Part shown: one piece after another, positions 47,966-58,136 of the stretch
How positions within the stretch are numbered: the stretch's first letter is position 1
Layout of the letters: each line of letters begins with the position of its first letter
NCBI GenBank assembly: GCA_963921425.1
Contig: OY992832.1
Coordinates: 18,140,835 to 18,204,834 of the forward strand
Source of the DNA: Dryas octopetala
Taxonomy: Eukaryota > Streptophyta > Magnoliopsida > Rosales > Rosaceae
Direction: 5' to 3'
Length of the DNA: 64,000 nt
Position numbers and translations under genes: made by a program
Notes under the pieces: model-generated
Told to the model about the DNA's origin: nothing
The model's database searches: none
Seen by the model: the letters and a program-made list of their open reading frames with translations, nothing else

Positions 47966-49293
47966 GTTTGGTACTTTGTTGGCTTGGCAAGAAATTGATG
48001 ATGAGCATCAATAGAAGAATTAATTAATTGATGAAGAGATGAAGAGGTAGCCACACAGGGAGCTTTAATAGCTCAAGAGCCAAGAGGGACCAATTGAAGA
48101 ATTAGTAAGAAGAAATGTTCAAATCTTCATTGCTGCTGCTGTGACTTTTGGGAATATTCAATCAAGTCCAAGCAACTTCCACCTTGTGAAGGTTGCAACC
48201 AATACAATTAAATTGAGTTTGACACGGCTTATGGTTTATATGGGATTTTTCATTTTTTGCCCATTTTGGGGGGTCCAGATACTTGCAGGGGTGGCCCGGT
48301 TCCTTTTATTTCGGAAAACCTTTTTCATTCGCTACATGAATATTAATCAATCAATTATTGTTGTTTGTTGGCTTGTTAGTTGTTGCCCGTCCACTTTAGT
48401 TGACCACTGCAGTGACCAGGTTTTGCTTACATGAAATGTTATTTTGGAAAGATATTTTACTTTCCCATAAACAACAAGAGAGAGAAAACCATATTTTCTG
48501 TTATTTTTTAACATCGAATAGCTATGTCATTTTTCATTTTTTAGTGATGTTATTATTCATTTTTTATTAGTTTGATATATATAGTCACTCTATTTCTTAA
48601 CTGCTTAAAATTTTTGGTATATTAATAGTTACCTAACAAAATATCAGAATTGTGTTTGCAGGAGTTCTAGATTTGAACCTTTCATATTGTAATTTTGTTT
48701 ATTTTCATTCATTAGTATATATTTGTTCTCTATATGCAGTTAGTTTAATATACATTTTTTACTCATTTTTTAATTATTTAAGTTTTTATATTATCTTTTT
48801 AAATATAAGTTGTTTTGTTTGAGAAGAGTTAGACGATAATTTCTGGGGATTTGTGCTACGAAAGAGTTTTGAAAGTAACCCAAGAATCCGATTGATTTGC
48901 CTTTTTTTTTTGCCTGTTAATTGATTGCACCGACCCTACCTGATTTGATTGCACCGACCCTACCCGTCGCTTTTGGTGTTTCATACATTGTGCATTCTAG
49001 AATAGCGATCTTCTGAATTAACGTTATCCTATGCTTCAATATGAAAATATTCTCACAACTATGATATTGTAGCTATTTGTCAAATTACACATCCCAATTG
49101 ACTTTTTGGACAATTGCTACTTTCTATATTTTTGTTTTTTGGTCAAATGCTACTTTCTAGAAATTAAATCATGGGATTTTAGATCCGAGTAATTAATGTA
49201 AACATTACCACATGTGATGTGGTAATCTTTTCATTCAATGATTTGTTGCTTAGTTTTATGGACTGCATGTTTTCTTAACAATTATCATTAATA
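47966..49293. other. MLO upstream region and AT-rich intergenic DNA
   Basis: Contains the presumed MLO promoter. A 22-bp direct duplication (gattgcaccgaccctacc) lies at about 48924-48962. No further gene seen. Confidence 0.4.
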
Positions 49294-49475
49294 CTTTTTT
49301 TTTTTTAGATAAAAGGCTGTAACTTTATTCAAGAAGCATCAATTTGAAGGGTTACAGCAAGCCAACTTGGCAAGTTATTAAGACAAATGTAGAAACCAAC
49401 ATGAGACACAACATGTTAGGCAAGAAGGTGCGCTGCCTCATTACCCACGCATCGGCAATGGCAGCAAACCGCCGA
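49294..49475 (-). mobile_element. 5'-truncated LINE: end of RNase H plus 3' tail
   Basis: Read on the minus strand, a short frame ends CRCVGNEAAHLLA and a stop (49416-49418). This resembles the last residues of the RNase H domain of plant LINEs. About 110 bp of 3' untranslated sequence with an aataaa signal and a poly-A tail (T run at 49294-49306 on the plus strand) follow. Only the 3' tip is present, the usual result of incomplete target-primed reverse transcription. The upstream limit of the copy is not clear. Confidence 0.55.
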
Positions 49476-51377
49476 ATCAAAACCCAACAATAGAAAACTC
49501 AATCCCAACACCCCAAACCCCCACTGAATCTGTCAAAACCCAGATCTACGGGGTTCACACAGAGGTGGAGACCACAGAGTCGACCCATAAAAGCCTAGTA
49601 ATGGTGTTTCATGATATGCTCAATAGAAGAAGTAAAAAAATTTAGACATTCATCCCAAAATTAATTGGTAATAAAAGGAGTAGCTCAAATTCTTATAAGC
49701 TACTGTACAAGGCCTCACATTTTCAATGTGAGATCTTTCTCTCAACAGGTGGCACTGGTGGTGCCGGAGACAGAAAACCCATCACCACGACACCACCGAT
49801 GATGACTTTCATGGCGTGGTTCTTCGGGTTGACCTCCTGCACATCGAGTTGAGCTTTTCATATATGAGTTTTTTTTTTTTTCCTTCCCTCAACATCTAAA
49901 TTTCTCTCTCTCAGATGAAATTGATTTATTTCTTTGTTTCTCTTAGATGTAATTGTGAGATCTGCCGACAGTTGTGGTGATCGAGAGAGGACTATGGGGG
50001 TTGTGGTGGTTGATGTTTCTTAGACTTGAATCTAACTGGCTCGTTTGTAGTTTTGGTAGAAGGAGGGGTCTCTCTCTTCGTCTTCTCCTTTTTTTTAAAT
50101 ATTTTTTCTGTTTTCTTCTAATAAAAATTATGAAAGGGATGTAACTATGATTATCAATAAAATTTACTAAAAGTTCAATGAATTGTGCAATTTTTAATGT
50201 GGTTTAAATGCTTGATATTATGAGTTCATTGTTGTGTGTGATTTCGATGTTGTCACATATTGAAACTTGGACTTGGAACTTAAATCTGAAACTCAAAATA
50301 TCTCATTTGTCGACCAACATTATAGTCAACGTTATGGCCATGTTGACCATGTCTCGACCCTATTTGTCGACCATGGGTTAACGTTATGGCCATGTCGACC
50401 ATGGGTTAACGTTATGGCCATGTCGACCATGTCTCGACCCCATTTGTCGACCATGTCTCGATATAACCATGAAAAACAAAATAAGGTGGCTGCAACGACC
50501 ATCTAAGGGTAATTTAGTCCGAAAATTGGGATTGAGTTGTTTGTGATTTTTGTTAAGAGGGAGAAAGAGAGAAAGCATGAATGAGATTGAGAGAGGCTGT
50601 GAGTGAAAAAATAAGAATGACATTTTGGACCTTTCACATTAAAAAAGGGTCATAAAAGTAAGTTTTGAAAACTAAGGTTATAAAATTGAAAATTGTGGTT
50701 ATAAAAACAATCTCTACCACTATTGGGGTCATTCAATTAAATTTTACTCTTATTCTGACAACATGCATGCAAAATTTAATCAAGGCAAAAACTATTTTAA
50801 TCTTATAACAAAAATTATCTACTTTTATGACTCTTTTGAATGTTTTTTTGAACAAAAATACCTCTTCCTTACATTGATTTTGATCTCGACTCTAGATATT
50901 TTGGTCCTTTCACCTCTAGGTATTTTGGTCATAAAAATAATGATTTCTGTGCTGGGTTAAAATAGTTTAACATTGAGTAAAAGTGCATCGACTCCAAATA
51001 GGCCACGTCTTTGGGGTCCAAACAAAAGTGCCTCAACTCCATGTTATGTATGCATCACATGGTCAGACAGTTCAAATTAAACAATTTGAACTATGATGCG
51101 TCTTTCATGCATCTCTCTGAGCCTCACTTTTAATTTTCTTATTTTATGGATTGTATTTTTGGTTGGAAGCATGTCTTTGACTTTGTTTTGTGTTGCGTTC
51201 TATGACTTCCATGCACACTGATCATTCTGTCCTCTAGAAGCCTTAAACTTTTACTCGCAGGTCTCTGAGAAATAGCATAGACTGCATCAAATCCCTTGGA
51301 TAAATATCACATTCACATATACCCTTCCCCAGCTCATTTCATTTCCAATTTTGATTTATTATAAATGTTAGATTTGT
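49476..51377. other. intergenic DNA, no gene recognised
   Basis: Mixed AT-rich and moderately GC-rich text with no convincing exon. A minisatellite lies at 50305-50462 (separate entry). Confidence 0.4.
50305..50462. repeat. tandem repeat built from gttatggccatgtcgaccat
   Basis: Direct copies of a 28-bp unit (ttaacgttatggccatgtcg plus accatggg), alternating with catgtctcgaccc-atttgtcgacc units. At least three copies of the first and three of the second type are seen. Adjacent copies are nearly identical, so the array is recent. Confidence 0.8.
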
Positions 51378-52078
51378 TAAAGTTCAATTTAGACACTAAA
51401 TTATATAGGTTATTTCAATTGCATCCATCATTTACAAAATCATTAAAAAATATACCTCATCTAAAATATAAATTGAAAAAATAAAATTTTCTTCCTCTTT
51501 TACTTTTTTACCCCTCTTCACCTCCCACTCTCTCTCTCTCTTCCCTCTCTTCGGCCAACCCTCCTAACCCAGCCCCTCCCGACTCCACCACCACCACCAC
51601 AACAACAACCTTCCCAACCCCAACTATAGCTCGTGGGGGGATGGCCGACACCAGAGGGACCCGCCGGTGGCACCAGGGATGCTCTCTCTCTCTCTCTCTC
51701 TCACTCATTTTTTTCTTCTTACCCCCGACCATCCCTCTCTTCCCTTTCCTCTCCCACGTGACTCCCTCCCTATGCGCACCTTAGCCTAGCCAAGGCCGGC
51801 CATTTCCCAGCGGCCCAAGGCCTCCGGCGGGTCCCCTGGTGTCGGTCATCCCTCCACGAGCTATAGTTGGAGTTAGGAGGGGTTGGGTTGGGAGGGTTGG
51901 CCGGAGAGAGGGAAGAGAGAAAGAGTGGGTGGTGGAGAGGGGTGAAAAAGGAAAAGAGGAAGAAAAATTCATTTTTTTTCAATTTAGATTTTAGATAACA
52001 TATGTTTTTGAATAATTTTGTAAATGATGGATACACTTGAAATACCTTATATAGTTTAGTGTCTAAATTGAACTTTAG
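51378..52078. mobile_element. foldback/long-TIR element, about 0.7 kb
   Basis: The left arm starting aaagttcaatttagacacta (51379) is inverted at the right end (tagtgtctaaattgaacttt, ending about 52077). Pairing continues through a CT/GA-rich block and ctatagctcgtgg-like text to near 51680 and 51815. The arms of about 270-300 bp nearly meet. No transposase; the GC-rich core gives spurious frames. A target duplication is not evident. Confidence 0.7.
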
Positions 52079-52801
52079 CCTATCCATTTTATCAAGGGTT
52101 TTAGTTACGCATTATATATCTCACTCATTACTCATTATTTCAATTATCATTGTTGATCAAATGTTTTTCTTTTTTCCTTTTCTTTTTTTTGGTGAAAGCG
52201 TTTTTCCTATTTGATAGTTAGGCATCATACCATCAAAGATTCCTCTTTGACAAGTGTGGTGAAATTAAAAGCCTTGGACATTATAAGGTCTCTCCAAATC
52301 ATATAATAATATATATCATATTCTTCTGTAGAAAGCACTCAAAATACTTTCATAAATAAAAATTAAAAAAAGTACCTATAACTATATATATGTTCACGAG
52401 TGATGTATCTGCGTGGGCCTACAACTGATTCAAATTCAGCATTAATATTTTCTAAGCTTAACTACCTAAACAAGAATGTTTGGGTCGAATTTTATTTTAA
52501 AATGAGATAAAATTATAGTTTTATGAAGTAAATGTGCAAATAAGTCATTTTTTTCCTGTATTTTTTTAGTGAAAAGATCTAAAATCTAAATTTTGATTCT
52601 AAAGCAATCTATCATGATCTTCCTCTAACAGAAAATAACAACCCCTTCACAAAGAACAATGCTGAGTTTTTGAGTGTACAACCATGTTCCAAGACTCTGT
52701 TTAAACAACACTAACCTTGCTAACATGTACCAAGGAAAGCAGCTGGTTCATTTCTCCAACAATCTAGTCCAAGCCCAGTTTTCAAACTAAAGAAAAAAAA
52801 A
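52079..52801. other. AT-rich spacer between two foldback elements
   Basis: No gene, RNA or repeat family recognised. It ends in the nine-A run that forms the left target duplication of the next element. Confidence 0.4.
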
Positions 52802-54338
52802 GGGCAAATTACACAAAAGTACCTCAACTAACCACCCTATATCACTTGAGTACCCCAATTACAAAAAGTTGCTCGTAGGTACCTCAATTACTGATTTTGC
52901 ACATCCAGGTACCTCCGTCAACTTTTCCGTCAGGCCTGCCGTTATTTGTCCATGTGGCACACTAGAAACATGCCACGTGGATAACAAAAAAAAAATAATA
53001 AAAAAATTTTTAAAAAATGAACTAATTATTTAAAAAAAATAAAAAAATAAAAAACTCAAAAAAATAAAAAATAAAAACAATAGAAATGGAGCAGCACCCC
53101 TCCCTCCGCCCTCCGCCTCCCACCCCTCCCCCGAGACCCACCCAACCCCAGCCACCCACCCCTCCGACCCCAGCCACCTTGCCAGCGACCCCAGCCACCA
53201 CGCCGGCGACCCACCAGACGACCCACCCGACCCCTCTCATCTCTCTCTAACTCTCTCTCTCTCTCTCCCCGAAACCCCAGCCCCGAGCCCTCCTCCTTCC
53301 TCCTCCCCCGCGTCGGCCACCCAACTCAATGACCCACCCACCTCTCTCCCTTCTCCGGCCACGAGCTCCTCTCTGTTCTGAGAAAGCAAGTTCAGTCATA
53401 CTAACCACGCCCAGCAACCCAAAATAAAATGGAAAAACCCCATGATCTAGATCTTGAATAAAATGAAGAACACTGTATCGGTAACCAAGATCAACCCCAA
53501 AACCATTCTCTTATCATTTTTGCCCATTTATGTCTTTTTCTTCATTTTTTGTGGGGTTTCTTCAATTTAATGTAATTTTTTTATCTTTTATCAAAAATTG
53601 TTATTTTTGTTGGATGAATTTTGATGGGTTTGAATTGTTTGGGTGTACTGCCAATTTGGAAGCTTGGAAGCACGGAGGGGAAGGGGCTGGGTTGTGGGGA
53701 GGGGATGGGTTGCAGGGGAGGGGTTGGGTTGCGGGGAGGGGAGGGGATGGGTTGCAAGGAGGGGGAGGGCCCGTGTTGCATGGAAGGGCTGGGTTGCATG
53801 GAAGGGCCGGAGAAGGGAGGGAGGTGGGTGGGTCATTGAGTTGGGTGGCCGACGCGGGGGAGGAGGAAGGAGGAGGGCTCGGGGCTGGGGTTTCGGGGAG
53901 AGAGAGAGAGAGTTAGAGAGAGATGAGAGGGGTCGAGTGGGTCGTCTGGTGGGTCGCCGGCGTGGTGGCTGGGGTCGCCGGCAAGGTGGCTAGGGTCGGA
54001 GGGGTGGGTGGGTCTCGGGGGAGGGGTGGGAGGCGGAGGGCGGAGGGAGGGGTGCTGCTCCATTTCTATTGTTTTTATTTTTTATTTTTTTGAGTTTTTA
54101 ATTTTTTAATTTTTTTTAAATAATTAGTTCATTTTTTAAAATTTTTTTTATTATTATTTTTTTGTTATCCACGAGAAACATGCCACGTGGACAAATAACG
54201 GCAGGCCTGACGGAAAAGTTGACGGAGGTACCTGGATGTGCAAAATCAGTAATTGAGGTACCTACGAGCAACTTTTTGTAATTGGGGTACTCAAGTGATA
54301 TAGGGTGGTTAGTTGAGATACTTTTGTGTAATTTGTCC
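52802..54338. mobile_element. long-TIR (Mutator-like) foldback element, 1.54 kb
   Basis: The terminal inverted repeats are very long, about 52802-53338 against 53823-54338, and nearly identical. Both begin gggcaaattacacaaaagta (one base different on the right, read inward). Both ends are bordered by A runs: nine A at 52793-52801, and ten after 54338. This is compatible with a 9-bp Mutator-type target duplication, but a homopolymer is weak evidence. The arms contain a GC-rich, CT/GA-rich segment giving Pro/Arg/Gly-rich frames. The unique middle, about 53340-53820, holds no transposase, so it is non-autonomous. Confidence 0.85.
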
Positions 54339-55690
54339 AAAAAAAAAATATTTACATGTATAATTTTCTCTTTTGACACTAACCCAGTTGGGCCTTTACA
54401 ATTTGCCACTAGCTTTGGTCAGTCTTTTTGTCTTGTTTGCCCCTTTTCCTTTCCATTGCACTTGACATTTTAAGTCATTTCAAACCTGTCAAGCCATTAC
54501 ATGCATTGACCACCAAAAAAACACCATTACACGCGTGAACTTTTCTTCCTTTTAAATTATCTTTGGTAAATGTCTTCACCAGATGACTTCTAAATCAAAC
54601 ATTAAATTAATACGAGCGGGTGTGCAGCTTTTAAAAGTCATGAATAAAGCTTGGCCAAAAAAAAAAAAAAAAAGTCATGAATAAATATTTGTTTAGAAAA
54701 GGATATCTTATTTATTTTCTCAAAAAGTTACATGATAAGAAATAAGAAAAGAAAGGGACATAATTGATAACGATAATAACATTGTGCCAAATTAGAAAAA
54801 TATATTAAGTCATCTGATTAAGATATATTTTCATAATTACAAGATTTCGTCCAATTTACTCGAAAAAGTGTAAGTCATCTGATTTTTCCTCTAAGGGGAA
54901 ACACGCTATCCTAATTATGATTATGAAAATAATAATTAATTTAAAGCTAAGGATTCGATTCCTTCTAATATTATAAGACAAAAAAATTCTAAAAGTTATC
55001 AAAATTATTAAGATTTTCTTTCTATTAATGGTTGGTTTATATATTGGTCATGACATTGAGTTGGATCATTCTCATAGTGATAATAGTAAGCATGTAATTA
55101 ACTGTCAATTTATATCATATATTACATGTTAAATTGAGACGTACCTCAAAAGATGAAAATAATTTTGATCATCTTATTTTTTTTCTTTTTCCAAACCTTA
55201 GGATCAAATTTAGCGCTTGAGTTAGAACTTAATCGCAGACGTCTGGCACAAGTTCAAGGCTTATAATCTTCCTGCATTCAAGATTTTTCTCGCTCTGTTG
55301 GGTCAAGTTTATTCAAGAGTAGAAAGTTATATTAAATTTTGGTGTAAACATATTTCATTTGAATTTTGGTCTAAATATGAGCAGATAGATCACTTGTCAC
55401 TTCGTCAGTCAATTGACAAAATTCATGTACTTTTCAATTATTTTTTTGGGCTCTTTTGATGCTGTAATTCTTACTATCCGATTATGAAATAATTAAATAT
55501 TAATTATATAAGAATATATGATTAAGTATATAATTTAAGTGTATGATTGGTGACCCAGTGACCAATTGACTACTGTTTAAGAGTTGCTTCACATACATAA
55601 ATAACCCAGCCATCCAATATTGAAATGTAACAAGACTACTTCAAGCTAAGCAAGATTTCTAATACTGAATTAGGTTACTTGGGGAAGTTA
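54339..55690. other. AT-rich intergenic DNA
   Basis: No gene, RNA or clear repeat recognised. There is an A-rich run near 54657-54674. Confidence 0.4.
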
Positions 55691-55695
55691 GTACT

Positions 55696-56600
55696 TGTTG
55701 AAGGAAATCAAGCTTAGAATGGAATGTTGATTCTGTCAATATTGTAAATGATTACTTTCCTTGTTTGTAAATAATTTAGCTTGATCATAGGAACTATATT
55801 AGGATGTTTCTGTACCTATAAGTTTGTGGCTCTGCATCTTGAATAATATAACAAAATCAATCACATATCATTTTCTTACTTGGTATCAGAGCTTGGTTAT
55901 CCGCGTGTAAGGCCCAACGGCCACACGTGCTCCCACGTCACCCAATACAATTTGTTCACGTGTAAGGCTCAAAATATCGCCACACGTGCGGGGGCGTGTT
56001 GAGAGTAATGTGGAGCAATGTCCCACATCGGAAAACTAAGGCTTAGCATATGTGTTTATAAGTCTTGGGCCTCTCCACCCATTGCCAATTGGTTTTGGGT
56101 TGGATGCTCTAATTCTATCATGGTATCAGAGCTTGGTTATCCGCGTGTAAGGCCCAACGGCCACACGTGCTCCCACGTCACCCAATACAATTTGTTCACG
56201 TGTAAGGCTCAAAATATCGCCACACGTGTGGGGGCGTGTTGAGAGTAATGTTGAGTAATGTCCCACATCGGAAAACTAGAGCTTAACATATGTGCTTATA
56301 AGTCTTGGGCCTCTCCACCCATTGCTAATTGGTTTTGGGTTGGATGCTCTAATTCTATCATGGTATCAGAGCTTGGTTATCCGCGTGTAAGGCCCAACGG
56401 CCACACGTGCTCCCACGTCACCCAATACAATTTGTTCACGTGTAAGGCTCAAAATATCGCCACACGTGCGGGGGCGTGTTGAGAGTAATGTGGAGCAATG
56501 TCCCACATCGGAAAACTAAGGCTTAGCATATGTGTTTATAAGTCTTGGGCCTCTCCACCCATTGCCAATTGGTTTTGGGTTGGATGCTCTAATTCTATCA
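55696..56600 (+). mobile_element. TRIM-like LTR element, tandem array with a heterologous left LTR
   Basis: The whole block is flanked by a perfect 5-bp duplication, gtact (55691-55695 and 56601-56605). From left: a 185-bp LTR-like segment (55696-55880) starting TGTTGAAGG, with a tataagtttg and aataatata end. Then come three direct 240-bp units (55881-56120, 56121-56360, 56361-56600). Each unit is a primer-binding site tggtatcagagc (initiator tRNA-Met type), about 105 bp of non-coding interior, and a 124-bp LTR running from TGTTGAGAGTAATG to TCTATCA. No protein is encoded, as expected for TRIMs. The left LTR and the other LTRs are different sequences. It is a fossil, probably young given unit identity. 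Confidence 0.8.
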
Positions 56601-56605
56601 GTACT

Positions 56606-57381
56606 AATTAAAGTATTAACCCATAATTCTATATAGCTCCATATATCAGGAACGATCAAATACATTTTTTTATGGCTTTATATTATTATAATTATAGTTT
56701 TTTTAATTAACCTCTTATTATTATAATTGCGATGACCATTGAGACGTCGCGTTTGAATATTTTCAAAAGTTGAAAAGTTCATTAATACAAAAGTAATTTT
56801 TTTGGGTATAATGCTAATTGGCTAATTGCTAATTGCTAAATGTCTTATTGTCTTATTATAGTTGCTAAGTAATAATTAAGCTCAAGCCGTATATCTGGGC
56901 AAAAAAAAAAAGCGCAAGCCATATATGACGAAGCTAAACGTCTATATCCCTTGACCTTTTTTTTGGGGTCAAGTTATACCTTAATCAATTAAAATGCTTA
57001 GATGGCATCATCAAGTTAATTTATAATTTATATGTTATGACAGCTTGATACCAAATTTAGTTTCTTCGGACTTATGTCTTTTGAAAATTATAACGTTTTA
57101 CAGAATAATTTTTTAAAAATTGTATTATAAAATAAAAATGACAAATTAAATTTTGCATTCTCAATATATAAGAAGGTGTTTGCTAGCGTAATTGAAAAAC
57201 AATTATATAAAACAAAAATAATAAAAACACATTTGATATTAACTAATTATTACAACTAAATAATTATATTCACAAAAGATATTAATTATAAATTATTATT
57301 AACAAATTTCATAAAATACATAATTAAAAAATAGAGAAGTTTTATAAAACCTAACCCACCTCGGCCGGCACAACTACCTTG
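56606..57381. other. very AT-rich DNA
   Basis: No feature recognised apart from short homopolymer runs and the repeat of ctaattgctaattgctaa near 56818. Confidence 0.45.
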
Positions 57382-57583
57382 GAGGTGGAAGAGTTGTTGA
57401 TGACCGTATTATTAATGGAGACAAAACTATAAGCACCTATGATTTAGTTGAACATATGTATTTTCTCTATGTAAGGGTTGTTAAGGCTCGTGAGCTTCCT
57501 GCCATAGATGTTAAGGGGAGTCTTGATCCATTTATTGAAGCGAGAATTGGAAACTATAGAGGAATTACAAAATATATATTTTG
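57382..57583 (+). pseudogene. fragment of an MCTP gene (multiple C2 domain and transmembrane protein)
   Basis: A continuous frame of about 65 codons reads YLGGGRVVDDRIINGDKT, then STYDLVEHMYFLYVRVV, KARELPAIDVKGSLDPFIEA and RIGNYRGITK before a stop. This is the linker and first half of a C2 domain of the MCTP/FTIP/QUIRKY family, with the calcium-binding-loop Asp residues in DVKGSLDP. MCTP proteins sit at endoplasmic reticulum-plasma membrane contacts and plasmodesmata, and are about 800-1000 aa and usually intronless. Only one partial C2 domain is here, with no start codon, neighbouring C2 domains or C-terminal membrane region. It is a gene fragment, either a relic of a broken copy or a piece captured by a transposon. 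Confidence 0.75.
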
Positions 57584-57880
57584 AGAGATGGGTAGAGAGA
57601 TAGAGAAACAAAAATAGAGAAATATAGGAGAGATGAAGAGAGATGAGTGAGGTGGGCAGCGGTGGGGGGTAAGATTGCTGCCGTAGATGGGTCTAGCTAG
57701 GTGGGGAGGAGGTGTAGATCACATGTTTTTTTAATTTTTTTTTCAGTTGTAAATTTTTTTTATTTGTATCTGTGTTCTCTATGTTTTTTAAATTCATTGG
57801 AAACATCATTTAGTCGTTTTCTGAATTTACACTGTAAACTATAAATTCTATTTTGTGTTTTTCAAAAACTGTTTTCTCAA
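57584..57880. other. spacer between the MCTP fragment and the copia element
   Basis: A purine-rich stretch at 57584-57720, then AT-rich DNA. It ends with ctcaa, the left target duplication of the copia element. No gene seen. Confidence 0.5.
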
Positions 57881-58136
57881 TGTTAGGAAGTTTTGGTTGC
57901 AGTGTTGACCAAGTCCTAGGCTCCTATTTATTATGTTATATGTTCTTGTTAATAATCCCTGACTTGTAGGGAAAGCTGTTTTTGAATTGTTCTTAGCCAC
58001 GTTGTTAGGTTGTGCAGTACGTGGGTGCACACTTTTGAATCATTCCTGTTTTGTTTGGCTATATAATAGCCTCTGTTGAGATTCAATAATACTAAGCTTG
58101 AGAGCTACCAAAACTATCTTCTTTTAGTTTCTAACA
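57881..58136 (+). repeat. left LTR of the Ty1-copia element
   Basis: 256 bp, TGTTAGGAAG to TTTCTAACA, with the TG...CA ends usual for LTRs and a ctatataata promoter-like motif about 80 bp from its end. Confidence 0.95.

Noticed and set aside
53022-54063. GC-rich Gly/Trp/Arg- and Pro-rich frames
   Set aside because: They lie in the long inverted arms and centre of a foldback element; mirrored frames occur in both arms.
56018-56482. Two 74-codon near-identical frames
   Set aside because: They are repeats of the TRIM interior and LTR, which are non-coding.
55881-56600. CRISPR-like array or Cassandra (5S-bearing) TRIM
   Set aside because: The 240-bp units are LTR plus interior with a tRNA primer-binding site; no short repeats with unique spacers exist, and no 5S rRNA-like segment is present in the LTR.
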